A stretch of 64,000 nucleotides of DNA from Gnetum montanum (taxonomy: Eukaryota > Streptophyta > Gnetopsida > Gnetales > Gnetaceae). The notes below the pieces were generated by a model that was given only the letters and a program-made list of their open reading frames with translations, had not been told where the DNA came from and made no database searches. The position numbers were made by a program, and so were the translations under genes. Numbering within the stretch: position 1 is the stretch's first letter; the number at the start of each line of letters is the position of its first letter. This document shows, one piece after another, positions 45,600 to 56,941 of this stretch. Location of the stretch: positions 244,563 to 308,562 of the forward strand of contig MNCI01026893.1 of assembly GCA_015680685.1 (NCBI GenBank), written 5' to 3'.

Positions 45600-46990
45600 A
45601 TGGCTTTCCATTAGGCTATAAGACAACTTTCCTAGATGTTGGTTGTTATGGATTTGATTATGTTATCCTTGAAAATTACATTGAATTGGCTCCTAAAGAG
45701 GTAGTGTCTCCACTACTTCAAGGAGAAGACTAGTGCTAGACAATAATTCTCCACTTTGGTGTATTGAGTCTCATGGGTGACTAACGCATGACTATGGTAG
45801 TATACAAGTATCTATGCTTCATCCTTATGCTTTTTATAGAGTATACAGGCAATGGAAATATTAGAGATGACAAGGTATATGTAAACTAGTTTACCCTCTT
45901 ACAGAGGATAGACTATTGGTAGTTGTACCAACTCTCGCTTAAGGTTTTCAAAGGCCTTTTGGCATTGAGCCGTCCACTCATAGGGAACTCCTTTCTTAAG
46001 TAAGTGTTGCATAGGCTATAACTTATTTGTAAGCATGGCAATAAATCTATGAATAAATTGCAATATACCTTATAATACTCTATGGTTCTTAAGGTTGGTA
46101 GATGCTATGAATTTAGATATGGCCTTAACCTTTTCAAGATCGACATGTATCCCTATTTTAGAGACTACAATCCAACCATATTACTAATCTTGACACTGAA
46201 GACGCATTTCTTGGGATTGAGCCTAAGCTTGTACTTGAGGCATAATTTAAGCACAAGGTCTAGGTCATTAGAATGGTCACTATACACTTTGGACTTAATG
46301 GCTATATCATCTATGTAATCATTGACTAAACCTAACATGTAATCACTAAATATATAGATCATGGCTCACTGATAGGTTGCTCCAATGTTTTAAAGGGAAA
46401 CTGACATCATAGTATAGCAAAAGGTCTACCATGGGTTCATGAAGGTCATGCTATGTTGGTGCTTTGGGCTAATCCTAATTTGGTTATACCCTAAGAATCC
46501 ATTCATAAATGACAACAAGGCATGTCTAGTGGTAGTATCGATAAGTTGATCAATAATAGACAAAGGGAAGTCATCCATGATAGTCTCTTTATTTAGGTCT
46601 CAAAAATAAATGTGAATATGGATATTCTCATTTTTCTTAGGGACTACCATGATGTTGGACACCCACTCTACATAGTCGATATCCCTACTAAAACTAGCTT
46701 GGTAAAGCTTTGAGATATCATCATGAATTTCCAAGGAAAAATCATGTCTAATATTGCATAGTTTTTGATTAATTGGTCTAATGATAGGGTTTGGTATGAT
46801 GTTGTGCTGAACTAAACTTGGATTTAGGCCTAGCATATCTTCATATGACCAGGCAAATACCTTATTGTTGCTTTGTAGAACCTTGGTGATGTCTTGAGCA
46901 TATTGAGGTTCCAATGAGGAAATTTGTTTAAGGGTTTTTCCCTCACCATTATGTGTTGTGATAGGAATCTCAACTAGAGAGTATTTGGTT
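45600..46990 (-). pseudogene. Reverse transcriptase and first RNase H of D
   Basis: N-terminal region open at 46600-46914: NKVFAWSYEDMLGLNPSLVQ, then WVSNIMVVPKKNENIHIHI. The catalytic box is LVNDYIDDIAIKS near 46300-46340 (Ile in place of Val). The region after 46165 reaches the first RNase H in broken frames. It is followed on the right by 750 bases without features, then the array, and no protease or gag is seen. Confidence 0.8.
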
Positions 46991-47749
46991 ATGTTACCTC
47001 CCTCTAAATAAATTGGGCCATTCTAGAGGTTTCTCTATTGAGGCTATGTGATCAAAAAAACTCTCAGGCTAAAGATCTAAGCAATCAGGGTTGATACACC
47101 ATTCAACATCACTATGAGGTCCATGTAGATACAAAGACATTGATTTGCTCCTAGGTACTTGTACTTTGATCTTGCATGTCAACAAAAAGCACATTAAGTG
47201 GCACCTAGGTAATAATGAATAAATCATGTTAAAATGCTATAGAATCATGTAAATACATACAAATCTAATACAAACAAGATCATCAAAGGCTATCAATAAG
47301 GGAAGTATGAGTAAATAAAGTATAATAGAGTCTAAATAGAAGCGAAACAAAGGGAAGTATACGAAATAGGACCAAAAATGGTTAACAAAGATCATGATTT
47401 TGCTAGTTTAAGGCCTTAGTGGGCCATGGTTACATGGTGTCAAATAATGGTAGGGAAGGTCAAACCTCATTATCTAATATCATTAAAAGATCAAAAAAAG
47501 GCAAATAAGGCTATAATAAGATAAATAAATAACATATAAGGTTGTATAAAGGCCATAGAAGGTCAACAAGGTCAACAATGCAACACAAGTCCAAAAACAA
47601 GCCAAAACATTATGTAATAAAGAAAAAATCAAGAAAAACATGTAGATTATGGTGAAACTTGGATAATATAGGTCTGAAAATAAGGTATTGCAAGTTTTAG
47701 GGCTTAGTGGATCATGGTTTGAGGCAACAAGGCTATTAGATAAGTTTGA
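46991..47749 (-). other. Unassigned spacer of D between RT and array
   Basis: No frame or domain. One CTAGTTTAAGGCCTTAGTGG motif occurs near 47404, of the same type as the A-family ladders. Confidence 0.5.
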
Positions 47750-49895
47750 GCATTAGTAGGGGCTACTTGGACCTAGAAATCAAGAGTTTTGAGGCTTCCA
47801 CGGTGGGCCCTGATTGTTTTCATGCTAGCCAACATGGAAGAAGGTACCCTTAGCATGGAATAAGAGAAAGTGAGTTTTTGGACATCCAAAGGTCCAAAAT
47901 TGAGGTTCTAGGACATTCCCAAGGTTACACAGGACTAGATCCATCAAAATCGGACACTCTGGAGGTTTGTAAAGGTCAAAAAATAGCTTTTGAATTCTTT
48001 ACCCCTTGTTTCCATGATAGCAAACATAAAAGAGATGGGGTTCAGCATAGAGAATAAATATATTAGCCAAAATAAGATCAAACAAGTTGTCAAAACCTAG
48101 ATATGGGACTTGTGCATCCTTCAACTTCATTTTGAGGTAGTTTGAGTTAGTTTTAAGTGTCAAAACATGTTGAAATGGCTTCCCCCCTTTTTTCCACACT
48201 ATGCATAGTATCCCCAAAATGGAAGAATGGGGGCCCACTTGTATAATGGATTTATAATGGTTTAAGAGCACATTGACTAGGTTTCCAGGCTCCTAGGATT
48301 GTAGACCTTTATTTTGCAAGTTTCTAGCTAATTTTAAGCATGTTTGGAGGTCATTCAAGGGCACTTAAGGTCTTTTTCCTTATTTTCACACTAGGGGAGT
48401 TACTTCAACATGAAATATTAATGGGAATTGATTTTGAAGATCAAAATGAGATCAAATGAAAAAAATTTCAAGGCTATGAGGTCCCAGGCTTCTTCGGTAT
48501 AGATCTTTGATTTTTGGAAGTGTCATCTTATTACTAGAAGTGGAAAAGCAACTTACCCACTTTGTTTCCATGCAACCTAGCATGGAAGGGATCTCTGTTA
48601 GCATGGATGAAGTAAGAATCCTAGGTCTTGATCAATTTGGATCACAACTAACTATGCATGTCATATTTTAGAGTTGCTAGTGCCAAGGACTAGGGTTTCA
48701 TGCAAAATTTGATAGTTTTGAGTACTTCCAAGTGGTTTTTTGGATTCTTCCCTTTTTACCACATTGGGGCTATGGAGCTCAACATGGAAGACTAGGGGAA
48801 ACTATTTTTTGGCCATCTTGGACTAGTTTTTTTAAGGTTTGAAGGCTCCAATAATTATTAACAAGGTTCTAGAGTGCATCTAAGGTCATTTGATGTTATT
48901 TTGAGGTTTTTATGAGCTTCAAATGAGTCCCCTCCTTAGTTTCCATGCTAGGTAACATGGATGAAGAGATTCTTAGTGTGGAAGAACCATAAATCTTAGA
49001 TCTAGGCTAGTTTTGGCCTCAATTAGTCATGCATGCGTGTTTCCTAAGTTTCCAAGATCAAGGACAAGGGTTTGAACTCAAGGTTGGCTAATTTGGAGGT
49101 TTTCTAGATGGTTTTTGAGCTTACCCCATATTTTCCATACTAGGGATAGTATGTTCAGCATGGAAGACTAGGGGGAAGTAGCTTTTTGATTGCTTGCATG
49201 ATTTTACATCATGGGTGTAGGCCTCTAAGGTTGCTAGTGTCAATTACCAAAGCCTAGTGTTAAAATTTGATCATTTTGAAGGCTGGTGAGTGGTTTTTGA
49301 TGTTCCCTCCTTTTTCCACGCTGGGGTTTCCGTGCTTAGTGTGAAAGATTAGGAGAAAAGGCTTTCTGGATACTTATGATCAATCTCATTAGGTCTGAGG
49401 GTCTTTGGATGTGTAAAAAATGTTCTAAGACACACATATGACTTTCCAGCATTTTTTCCAGGTTGTTGAAGGATATTTTGGAGTTCCCCCAAAGTTCCTC
49501 CCTTGTTTCCACACTGGTAAGCATGGAAGAGGTGGCTCTCAACATGAAAGAATTAAGGAACCTTAATTTTACCATTTTCCATCATTTTTAATTATGCATG
49601 TAGGCTTCTAAGGTTGGTAATGTTGACTGCTGATCCATGATGTTAAAATTTGGTTTTTTAAAGGGTTATTAGGTAGTTTCTAAGGTTTTCCACCTTTTTC
49701 CATGCTAGGGCTTTCATGATTAGTGTAGAAGATTGTGGGGAAGGATTTTTTGGCTATTTTCAATTAATTTTGATCATGCATGAGTGTCTATAGGGTTGTT
49801 GGTGTTGGCTATCAATGTTTAAGGTTAAAATCCAGTTACTTTGAAGGTTGTGAAAAGGTTTTCAAGCTTCCCCCTTTCATCCATGCTATGATTGG
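47750..49895 (-). repeat. Tandem array, about 190-bp unit (element D)
   Basis: About 11 units reading in reverse to the C array. Landmarks TAATTATGCATGTAGGCTTC and CACACTAGGGGAGT, and phrases like TAGCATGGAAG, recur near 48651, 48840, 49029, 49215, 49400, 49595 and 49785. Reverse complement matches CATGCATG ... GGATCAAAACTT of the C array. The G run that is long in C is short here. Confidence 0.75.
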
Positions 49896-50329
49896 GATGC
49901 TGATGAGTGGCGAGGTACCCCTACACTCAACTATACGAATACGAGCATGCACGCATGATCCGGTCGAACTCCGTAGAATAAATGCCTTAACACCACAAGA
50001 AACACTTGGGGTTAATCGTTCGTTGTCTTCCCAGGCTTGCTTGTAAGTGTCACGGTGTATGGTTAAGCAAGTTTGAGGTATGTGATTTTTTTTGGTATTT
50101 TTCAGTTTATCTTCTATGCAATCAGAGGAAAGGATTGAGAAACTAAGCTAACTCTAACTAATGTCCTAAGTCTAAGTTAACTTGCGTCAGCATCCGTTCC
50201 CACTTACCGGACACACCCTGAACTATGCAACTGTGGCTTACCAAACGCTAATTGTTACTAGGATCACCACACGTAATGCAAGTGCTCGAAGTGGTCGTAC
50301 TGAGGCACCTATTTAGCTTAAGTGTGATA

Positions 50330-50610
50330 AGCAGTCGATTCCTTAGCTAGCCATACACACCCATGGGTGCTTGTAACTAAGTCGTACTTATCACACGTTC
50401 TAGCCTAGCAATGAGTAGCCGATTCCTTGACTAGCCATACACATTGGACTACCACTGGGATTACCAAGTGCAGAATCCTGGAATACACTACTGGGTTACC
50501 AAGCAGCCAATGCTCGTAATCAAGTCGTACTCATGCATTGCGACAAGTAGCCGATTCCTTGACTAGCCGTACAGGTCTGTAGATGCTCGTAATCAAGTTG
50601 TACTTGTGCA
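50330..50610 (-). repeat. Internal repeats in the G LTR
   Basis: Four copies of GCCGATTCCTTGACTAGCC and of GTAATCAAGTCGTACTT-type phrases, alternating with about 50-100 base spacing, in the R/U5 part of the LTR. Confidence 0.7.
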
Positions 50611-50849
50611 CACTAGGAAAGCAGTAAATAAAAAATAATAAAACCATGTATTGCAAGGTTTATCCAATCAAGTTCGTCTTTATTGCCGTACACAACTTGG
50701 GTTCAGGTTACAAGCTGCTCGAATAAAGAGCCGTTCACTCTAGGACTCCTACTGCGGGCACATGGGAAAAATTCTAACTCTGGAGTGATCAATCTGCCAG
50801 AGCTTCGCTACTTCTAGCCAGGATTGGGAAATGAGGGGAGTGCCGCCTC

Positions 50850-50862
50850 TTATTTATAGATA
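50850..50862 (-). promoter_or_regulatory. TATA box of the G LTR
   Basis: Minus strand TATCTATAAATAAG, 15-60 bases downstream of the GCGATATCGC palindromes. Confidence 0.65.
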
Positions 50863-50875
50863 TGGTGGCGGACCA

Positions 50876-50918
50876 CGATATCGCATACGCGATATCGCAG
50901 GGGAAGACGCGATATCGC
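50876..50918. promoter_or_regulatory. Three GCGATATCGC palindromes in U3 of G
   Basis: Perfect 8-10 base palindromes at 50876-50883, 50889-50898 and 50909-50918, spaced 14 and 20 bases, directly upstream (minus sense) of the TATA box. They look like dimer protein binding sites. Confidence 0.6.
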
Positions 50919-50943
50919 GGCACATGCAGGTCGCGTCTCATCA

Positions 50944-50956
50944 TACCCCCATGACT
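50944..50956 (-). other. Polypurine tract of G
   Basis: Minus strand AGTCATGGGGGTA directly before TGATGAG. The identical 13-mer is present again at 51535-51547. Confidence 0.65.
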
Positions 50957-53372
50957 GAATGAAAACTCGTCCTCGAGTTCCTTACAATGATATCAGGTAG
51001 GTATGGGATTATTAGGGGAAATGGAACTAATGGGATGACATGTGAACGGTCTTTATTACAAGACTTGACAAAACTGGTGTTCATGACAACAAGGGTGAAC
51101 ACCTTATTACAATGACATCAGGCCACAGTTGGCAGCTGAGAGAAAAGAGGAGAGAGAATAGAAGAGAAGAAGAGAGAAGAGTCTTGTTGCTGCCAACGCC
51201 TAGATTGCGCCTTCCGTTGTCCATCCATAAGTGCATTATCAATTCTGATCCTTGCATAGCGGCTTCAATGCTGCTCCACTCCAAGTGTTTGCTCCAGATC
51301 CATTCCATTGTTGTATGATGGCCATCTGCACCCACAACACAATCATATATTAGCAAGAGTAATTGAATCATTAAGTAAATCATACCTTGCTTCGGTGTAG
51401 GTTCCTTGGCTAAGTTGTGGTATGGCTAATATGGATCTGGGAAAATGTGGATGATGGCTACCGAAGGTGTAGGGGTTAGGAAGAAAAACAAAAAAATCTG
51501 GGGCATAGGATAAAAATCAAAAAATTAGGCCCCGTACCCCCATGACTAATCGCGAACCTCCGGTAGCGTTAGAAATGGAGAACGAACAGGAGTAGAAAAT
51601 ATAGGTAAAAAGGGACAACTATGGCATCAGTGAAGGGGATGTCATGATGGAAATGAACAAAAATGTTAATTAATTGCAAACATGTTAAGGAAAAGAAGTT
51701 AACTAATGTTCCAAATAGAAATGTCAATGGGTCCTCCCCAAAGCAGGCTCATGCCCTTAATGCCCTGACAATGTTCAAAGAGTTCATGCGCTCTGGGAAT
51801 GTCCTTTGGAACAAGAGTTAAAGTATTAACCGTAAGAATTTACCAAAAAGAAAACAAAGCATCAACCAAAGTATATACAATGATACAACCAGCAATGAGG
51901 TGAACAATGGAAAGAAGGATGGAAAGAAGAGAAGTGGAATGGAATCCCAAGAACAAGGTGGTGTACAGCCCCTTGTGTGTTTGATGATTAATGTGACTTG
52001 GCGAATCTCATTCCAACTTTGGCTCAAACCAACCACTTCCAGTGACTTCACATCAATGCATTTGGTCAAACCATCCACTTGGGTAACAAGGATGCATCTT
52101 CGAAGAGCCACCACCATTCTGATGAAACAAAGGAGAGAATGGGAAGCGAGAAGGGCTTTAGTTAGAGGGAACACTTTGGTTCCATAACCAGTGCTTGCAG
52201 CCCAAATTTTATTTCGTCTAAGGGGTGTGCTTTGAATCCTCACTTTTGCTTTTTGCTTTTTTCTTTTTTTTTGTGTTTTGTGTTTTTATGCGTGGGGACC
52301 ACACCATGCAAAGAATTCTTATTTTTATTGTCTCAGCTTCCGATTTTTGGGTAACATCGGATCGGCAAGAAAACCCAAGAAGAAAACATCCAAGCACCTA
52401 AGTGAATGACCAACACAAAAACATCAAGTTCCCTTGAAGTCATACCCTTTGCAATCCTTGAGTCCTTCCTTAGTTTGAGAAATGCCCAGTCACCTGTTCA
52501 TTGAAGTTCTTATTAAGAGGGAATTGTACATTTCCAAGCCAAGGGAAACCATAGACTTGATGGATGGATGGATGAAGTGATCTCATTGCCTACCATATCA
52601 AAAGAACATACCTTAGTATCAACAATGTAACTTAAAGGTAAAAACCCAACATGAGCAATCAATGAAAAATAGTTCATCCCATCGGCCCAAACACTTATTG
52701 GGTGGCGAACTTACATGATGGATGACACACACACACACACACAAAATGGAAAAAGTATAACGATGTTGTAAAACAAAAAACAAGAAAAGTTAAAGAAATT
52801 TGTAAAACAAAAAAGTGTAAAAAAAAATGTTGTAAAACAAAAACGTGTAAAACAAAAACTGAAAAAGAACTGAGGGCCCCATATGGTTAGCATAGGTGAC
52901 CATCTCCCCCATGATTGAGTTGTAAGGGAGAGATCCGAAAAAGTGAGCGCCTATTTGAATTTCTAAGAAGTGCCCAACTTCTCCCAATTGATGATCTTAG
53001 ATTCAGGGGTGGAAGTTGGTGATGTTCATGTTCTAGCGTGTCTATGCCACGGTTGTTGGCATGATCTTCCTCAGTTCGTTCCATGCATATTTGTTTGCCC
53101 CTACGAGAATTTGTCAATCACGAGGTGTCTACTACTTCTTATGTGGTTGCTACATACAGGCATCTTTGTTGTAGAGTCTCTTGGGCACACCTGTGACATG
53201 GAGACATTTCCTCCATGTCATCACCTGATGAATCACTGTATGNATGCGAAATTAAGTTGACTCCGGAACCTGAGTTAAGAAGAGCTCGATGTGGTGCATT
53301 CCCAGCGATCTACAAATAAATAAAGGGACTCCCAGGATCAGTTAGTTTCCTGGAAAGGTGGCCTACCTTGAT
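50957..53372 (-). other. Noncoding or unrecognised interior of G
   Basis: No pol domain on either strand. The longest minus frame, 51818-52243, gives 141 residues ending in a hydrophobic segment (LVVSLYILWLMLCFLFG); I cannot assign it. A CA microsatellite is at 52728-52743, and TGTAAAACAAAAA repeats occur at 52765-52860. An N is at 53243. A second copy of the polypurine 13-mer is at 51535-51547. Confidence 0.5.
53243..53243. other. Ambiguous base (N) in the assembly
   Basis: Single N within the G interior. Confidence 0.95.
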
Positions 53373-55563
53373 CTAGTTAGTTACGGTATGTGTTAACATA
53401 ACTGTATGCGTTACACTCCCTTGGACTGAAGGGTTCTCCGAAGTGTTAGTAGTTAGAGGTCTATACATGGCCTCAACCGCTTGTTGTTGCGAGAGCCTGT
53501 CTGGGCTCTTAGCTCTGAAAAAAGATCTCTTCTTTGTATAGTTGTCACCAGAACTAGTACCCGGTTGGATATTTACAGCTCTTGCAGCGTGAGGTTGCTG
53601 TAGTTGAGGAGGAATTTCCCCTTGCATTGTTGGAGTAGGAGGTGTTATGGGAACTACTTGAGGAAGAGGTGTGGGTGGAGTTAGAGGATGGAAGGAATGT
53701 GGGATGTCTCCCGGAGGAGAAGGAGTCCTTCTGAAGTATTTCCGAGCTTGGTAGTGACAGTTGGGGGTTGCGTGACCCATAGAGTCACCTAGAGAAACTG
53801 GCTGCTGCACATAATAACCATAAGGATCAGGCCGCTGGTAAGGGTATTGATGTGTTGGCGGTGGCATCCCCCATGACTGTGGGTATTGCCACTGTTGGTG
53901 TTGTCCAATGGGCTGCGGAGGCATTCCACTTGGATAATACGTCAAGGGTTGGTGGAACTACCTTGGGTTACCTTTTGGATAAGGTAACCTTCGGGGTGTT
54001 TGCCGTTGGTTAAGTCTTGGATTTAATGCATACACCCCAGACTCCTGCAGATGTGAGATAATTGGACAACATCCCTTAGGATGGTCATAGTAATAGACCT
54101 TACATCCACCATCATTGTCTGAATCAGAATTTTCAGCCTCATCAGAGTTAAAGGTCTTTCCCTTACCCTTGTTATGTGCAGGGTTAAAGTTTCTCCGTTT
54201 GACTTTTCCTTTGTCACTACTTTGCTCATTCTTAGACTCCTCTACGATTTTCAAGATTGTTTCTATTCGTGAGTCTAAGGAATCCCACATTTGGTCTACC
54301 TTAGCCGATACCTCCGTTGTTAACTTTTGGATCGGCACGGTTTTCCTGTTCACCAACTCTTCGAGTGGTGACTCATCCTCCTCATCACAGAATTTCACTC
54401 CCTTCTTGCGAAGGGACGGATCACGGTTGTATTCCTCCGTACTTTCTCTTTTACGTAGCTCACCCTCTTCTTGCGCTACTTGTTCCAACAAAACTTTAAC
54501 TTCATGGGCTCTTAATTGGGAGAGTCTCCCTTGGGTGTAAGTCCAAAGAGTTCTTCTCATTTCATTTCTTAGCCCATCCACGAGGTAGCGAAGTTGATCC
54601 CGTTTAGCATACCCATGGCGCGGGCAACGATGTAGTAGTGTATAATGACGGGCCATGGCAGCATCCAAGGATTCATAAGCACCTTGTTTCCAGCCTTGGA
54701 TCTGCTTACGTAAATTGGACACTCTAGAGTACGTTTGATATTTATTGTTGAACAATTCAAGCATCGTACTCCACCTCCTGATGGTTTCCGATTCTAAGGA
54801 CCGGTACCAGCTCTCTGCTTCTTTAATGAGTGTCCTTGGGAACAACTTAAGCTTCTACCACTCATTGTCTATGTTCTACAAGGCACAGGCATCGTGGAAT
54901 GCCTGTAAATGATGCTGAGGATCAGCGTTGTATCCCCCTTCAAAAAGTGGGATATTATTTATGTTCAAATGCTTGATCCTACTGTCCTTTAAATGCCTTG
55001 TGGGAATCCTAACTGCCTCTCTAATATCAAGCATGCTTTGGGTTGCGAATATGGGTTCGTCATGATCATCTCTTTCATGACATCTGTGATGTCTACGTGG
55101 TGGTTCCCTATTCTTCCTATGTCCTTTCCCTTGTCCTAACTCCTCTCGACCTTCCTATCGAGGCATTTCATCTCTTTTACCTTTACTCTCCATGTTATGC
55201 TCATGGTGGCTACACCCAGATGTGGAAGGAGAGGGTGAATGATGAGATGAAGGAGAAGAAGAAGGGGATCCATCACCATGGTGATGTTTCTTGCCTTCTC
55301 TTTGGCTGCTTCGGCCCCGATCGTTGTGACGATCAACGAGTCCGTCATTAGTGTGAGTAGTTGTTCCTCCCGTGAACAACTGGTGCTCACGGGGATCAGA
55401 GCTTGGAATATGTATCGTTGATCTAAGGCCCTGATGCCTAACCTCTTCACTAGAGTGAGGAGCTGGAACATCATTTTCTAAGAAACCCATCGTGAGGGGT
55501 TCCTCTTCTCCTATTTCACTAATGACGTTGGGAACCTTGCCCTTCAATAGTGAATGTTGGCTC
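53373..55563 (-). pseudogene. gag of element G, one frame with few stops
   Basis: The main run 53958-54845 (295 residues) holds the capsid core: KEAESWYRSLESETIRRW, then LRYLVDGLRNEMRRTLW, and a Lys/Glu-rich tail (QVAQEEGELRKRESTEEY). The zinc knuckle position reads CKVYYYDHPKGCCP. Upstream in the same frame to 55563 lie an N-terminal Ser/His/Pro-rich region and KHLNINNIPLFEGGYNAD. After one TAG (53960-53958) the frame continues 190 residues as a Pro/Gln-rich tail (YPSGMPPQPIGQHQQW). Other stops in frame are TAG where Gln or Trp is expected (54850-54890). The open frame continues past 55564 into the A3 LTR by chance. Confidence 0.8.
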
Positions 55564-56221
55564 TGTAACGACAGAAAATGTCGGCAGCTGGAAAATACCA
55601 AATGAAATTCCACGTACACAGTTTTAACCATGGATCCATGCGAGGGCTTTGCTGGGAAAATGAATCCGTGGTGCCCTGAACGGTCTTGTCGATCAGACAG
55701 GGACTTACTAATCAGTAAACCGATGAATATCTAGCGAGACAATCTGATTCGAGGAATTGCAAAAATGAGGGGAAAATGATGTAGATGAATTGCAATGATG
55801 ATAACGCTAAACACGATAAGAGGAGGCTAGCATAAGAGAAACACGTAGTTCCAAGATCTACGCTTTGACTTAAAAAAAATGTGTATTTTGTATATCTCGT
55901 TACACTGGGGAGACCCCGATTACTGGATGTGAAGCAATGCATAAAACAACAAGAAAACTGTCCAAATAGAAGTCTGATCTACCTCGAAGGCTAAAGCTAG
56001 GATGCAAGGAAGGTCAAGCTCTGACGCCTACCGATCAACTATTTCTGACCAATAGCGTCCTTCCCAGCAGACCGATTACTCCTGTTGCCAATGCTCAAAG
56101 CGAAAAATTGCTAAAGCGCTGCTCTTTGTATCTCTACTCAAAAGGTGAAAAGTGCTCCAGTGCTTAGAAAAATGCCTTTGCTTCTCTGATTTTCCAACCC
56201 CTATATCTTTGTTAACTGGGG

Positions 56222-56231
56222 TATTTATAGG
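56222..56231 (-). promoter_or_regulatory. LTR TATA box of A3
   Basis: Minus strand CCTATAAATA, at the position conserved in A1 and A2. Confidence 0.65.
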
Positions 56232-56319
56232 CTGCGACATCCCGCGAAAAAAGTGCAACCCTGATGACGTGTGTCCTGAGTGTTTCGGGTACTGTTGGTC
56301 TGACTGTTTTGTGTAAAAC

Positions 56320-56780
56320 TGCATGATTACGCACAATATGCTTGTTTGCGTATTGTGCATGTAAGGAGCAGGTGCGTGTTGGGCGTGTTTCAACTGACTT
56401 TGGGTTCTATTACGCTTATTGACGCTCCATACGCAGCCGCGTGTGATGGAGCGTAAATGATGTCTAGCTTTACGCTTGCATACGCAGCCGCGCGTGATGA
56501 AGCGTAAATGATGTCTAGTTTGGCGACGTAATACGCTATGATACGCTACGTTGCGTGATGAGCGTAAGGTAAGCAATCGCACTTTCTTGGACTTTACCTT
56601 TGACTGTTCTGGAGCTTATTACGCTACCGTGCGTAATAGAGCGTAAACCTGGCTTTTGAACAAAAGACTTAGCAAAATACACAAGGAGCTGTATATCACG
56701 CTGCTTAAGCTTCTCTGTATGCCAAAGTAACAATCACGCTAAGTGCCATTACGCAGCGTCGCATAATATAGCGTAAACAG
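56320..56780. promoter_or_regulatory. Palindromic TTACGCT/AGCGTAA cluster in U3 of A3
   Basis: Six imperfect hairpin-type units with arms such as TTACGCT and AGCGTAA, including two near-identical units with ATACGCAGCCGCG centres (about 56423-56470 and 56473-56521), plus 56528-56570, 56617-56650 and 56748-56778. The A1/A2 LTRs have the same arms decayed to TATGCTA/TAGCATA. Confidence 0.65.
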
Positions 56781-56928
56781 AGAAAACACAGTAAGAGTAG
56801 ACTTGATGCTACGTGCCTCTTAGTGTTGCTCTATCTTGTTCTCCCTTCTGGATTTCTGACATGCGCCCCTGCTTGAATTACGAATCTTTGCCTAAGGCTG
56901 ACTCGCAATTTTTTTTCACGGTATTTCA

Positions 56929-56941
56929 ATGGCCCCTCTTT
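56929..56941 (-). other. Polypurine tract of A3
   Basis: Minus strand AAAGAGGGGCCAT directly before TGAAATACCG. Confidence 0.8.

Larger units (their letters stand above)
43579..49900 (-). mobile_element. Tat-lineage element D, minus strand (5' end cut by element G)
   Basis: From left to right: a shortened 3' LTR (43579-43784), polypurine tract, short tail, integrase, second RNase H, first RNase H and reverse transcriptase (to 46990), an unassigned gap, then the 190-bp array (47750-49895). The order is the mirror image of element C, and LTR ends and array are homologous, so C and D are one family. Element G interrupts it at 49901, so gag and the 5' LTR are not seen. Confidence 0.78.
49901..50943 (-). 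repeat. 3' LTR of G
   Basis: Ends are inverted repeats, TGATGAG at 49901 and CTCATCA at 50937-50943. Contains repeated internal phrases such as GTAGCCGATTCCTTGACTAG and CGTAATCAAGTCGTACT (50330-50610), a TATA box and a palindrome cluster. The first five outside bases (GATGC, 49896-49900) should be half of the target duplication. Confidence 0.75.
49901..55563 (-). mobile_element. Element G: LTR retrotransposon with gag, no visible pol
   Basis: Left LTR 49901-50943, polypurine tract, about 2.4 kb without recognisable domains, then gag (53373-55563). Its 5' LTR would lie beyond A3, which inserted at 55564. No protease, reverse transcriptase or integrase text is seen between gag and the LTR. This suits a non-autonomous gag-only element or an internal deletion. 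Base composition and CpG content are higher than in D, into which it inserted (junction at 49900/49901). Confidence 0.7.
55564..56928 (-). repeat. 3' LTR of A3
   Basis: Starts TGTAACGACAGAAAATGTCG and ends CACGGTATTTCA. Aligned with A1/A2 LTRs at both ends, TATA box and the U5 side, but the U3 interior is diverged and shorter (1365 versus about 1590 bases). Confidence 0.85.

Noticed and set aside
51081-51383. A 60-base GT-AG intron candidate on the minus strand (51326-51385)
   Set aside because: Too short for a typical plant intron and not connected to any recognisable exon.
51818-52243. 141-residue minus frame with a hydrophobic end, considered as an envelope-like protein
   Set aside because: Only one hydrophobic stretch, no signal peptide or cleavage site, no homologue in the window.
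52728-52743. CA microsatellite
   Set aside because: Real but ordinary; noted only within the G interior.
54115-54540. 141-residue plus frame opposite G gag
   Set aside because: Shadow of the long gag frame on the other strand.
55155-55631. Open frame crossing the G/A3 junction, considered as a fusion protein
   Set aside because: The part beyond 55563 is LTR sequence read by chance; the true gag N-terminus lies beyond A3.
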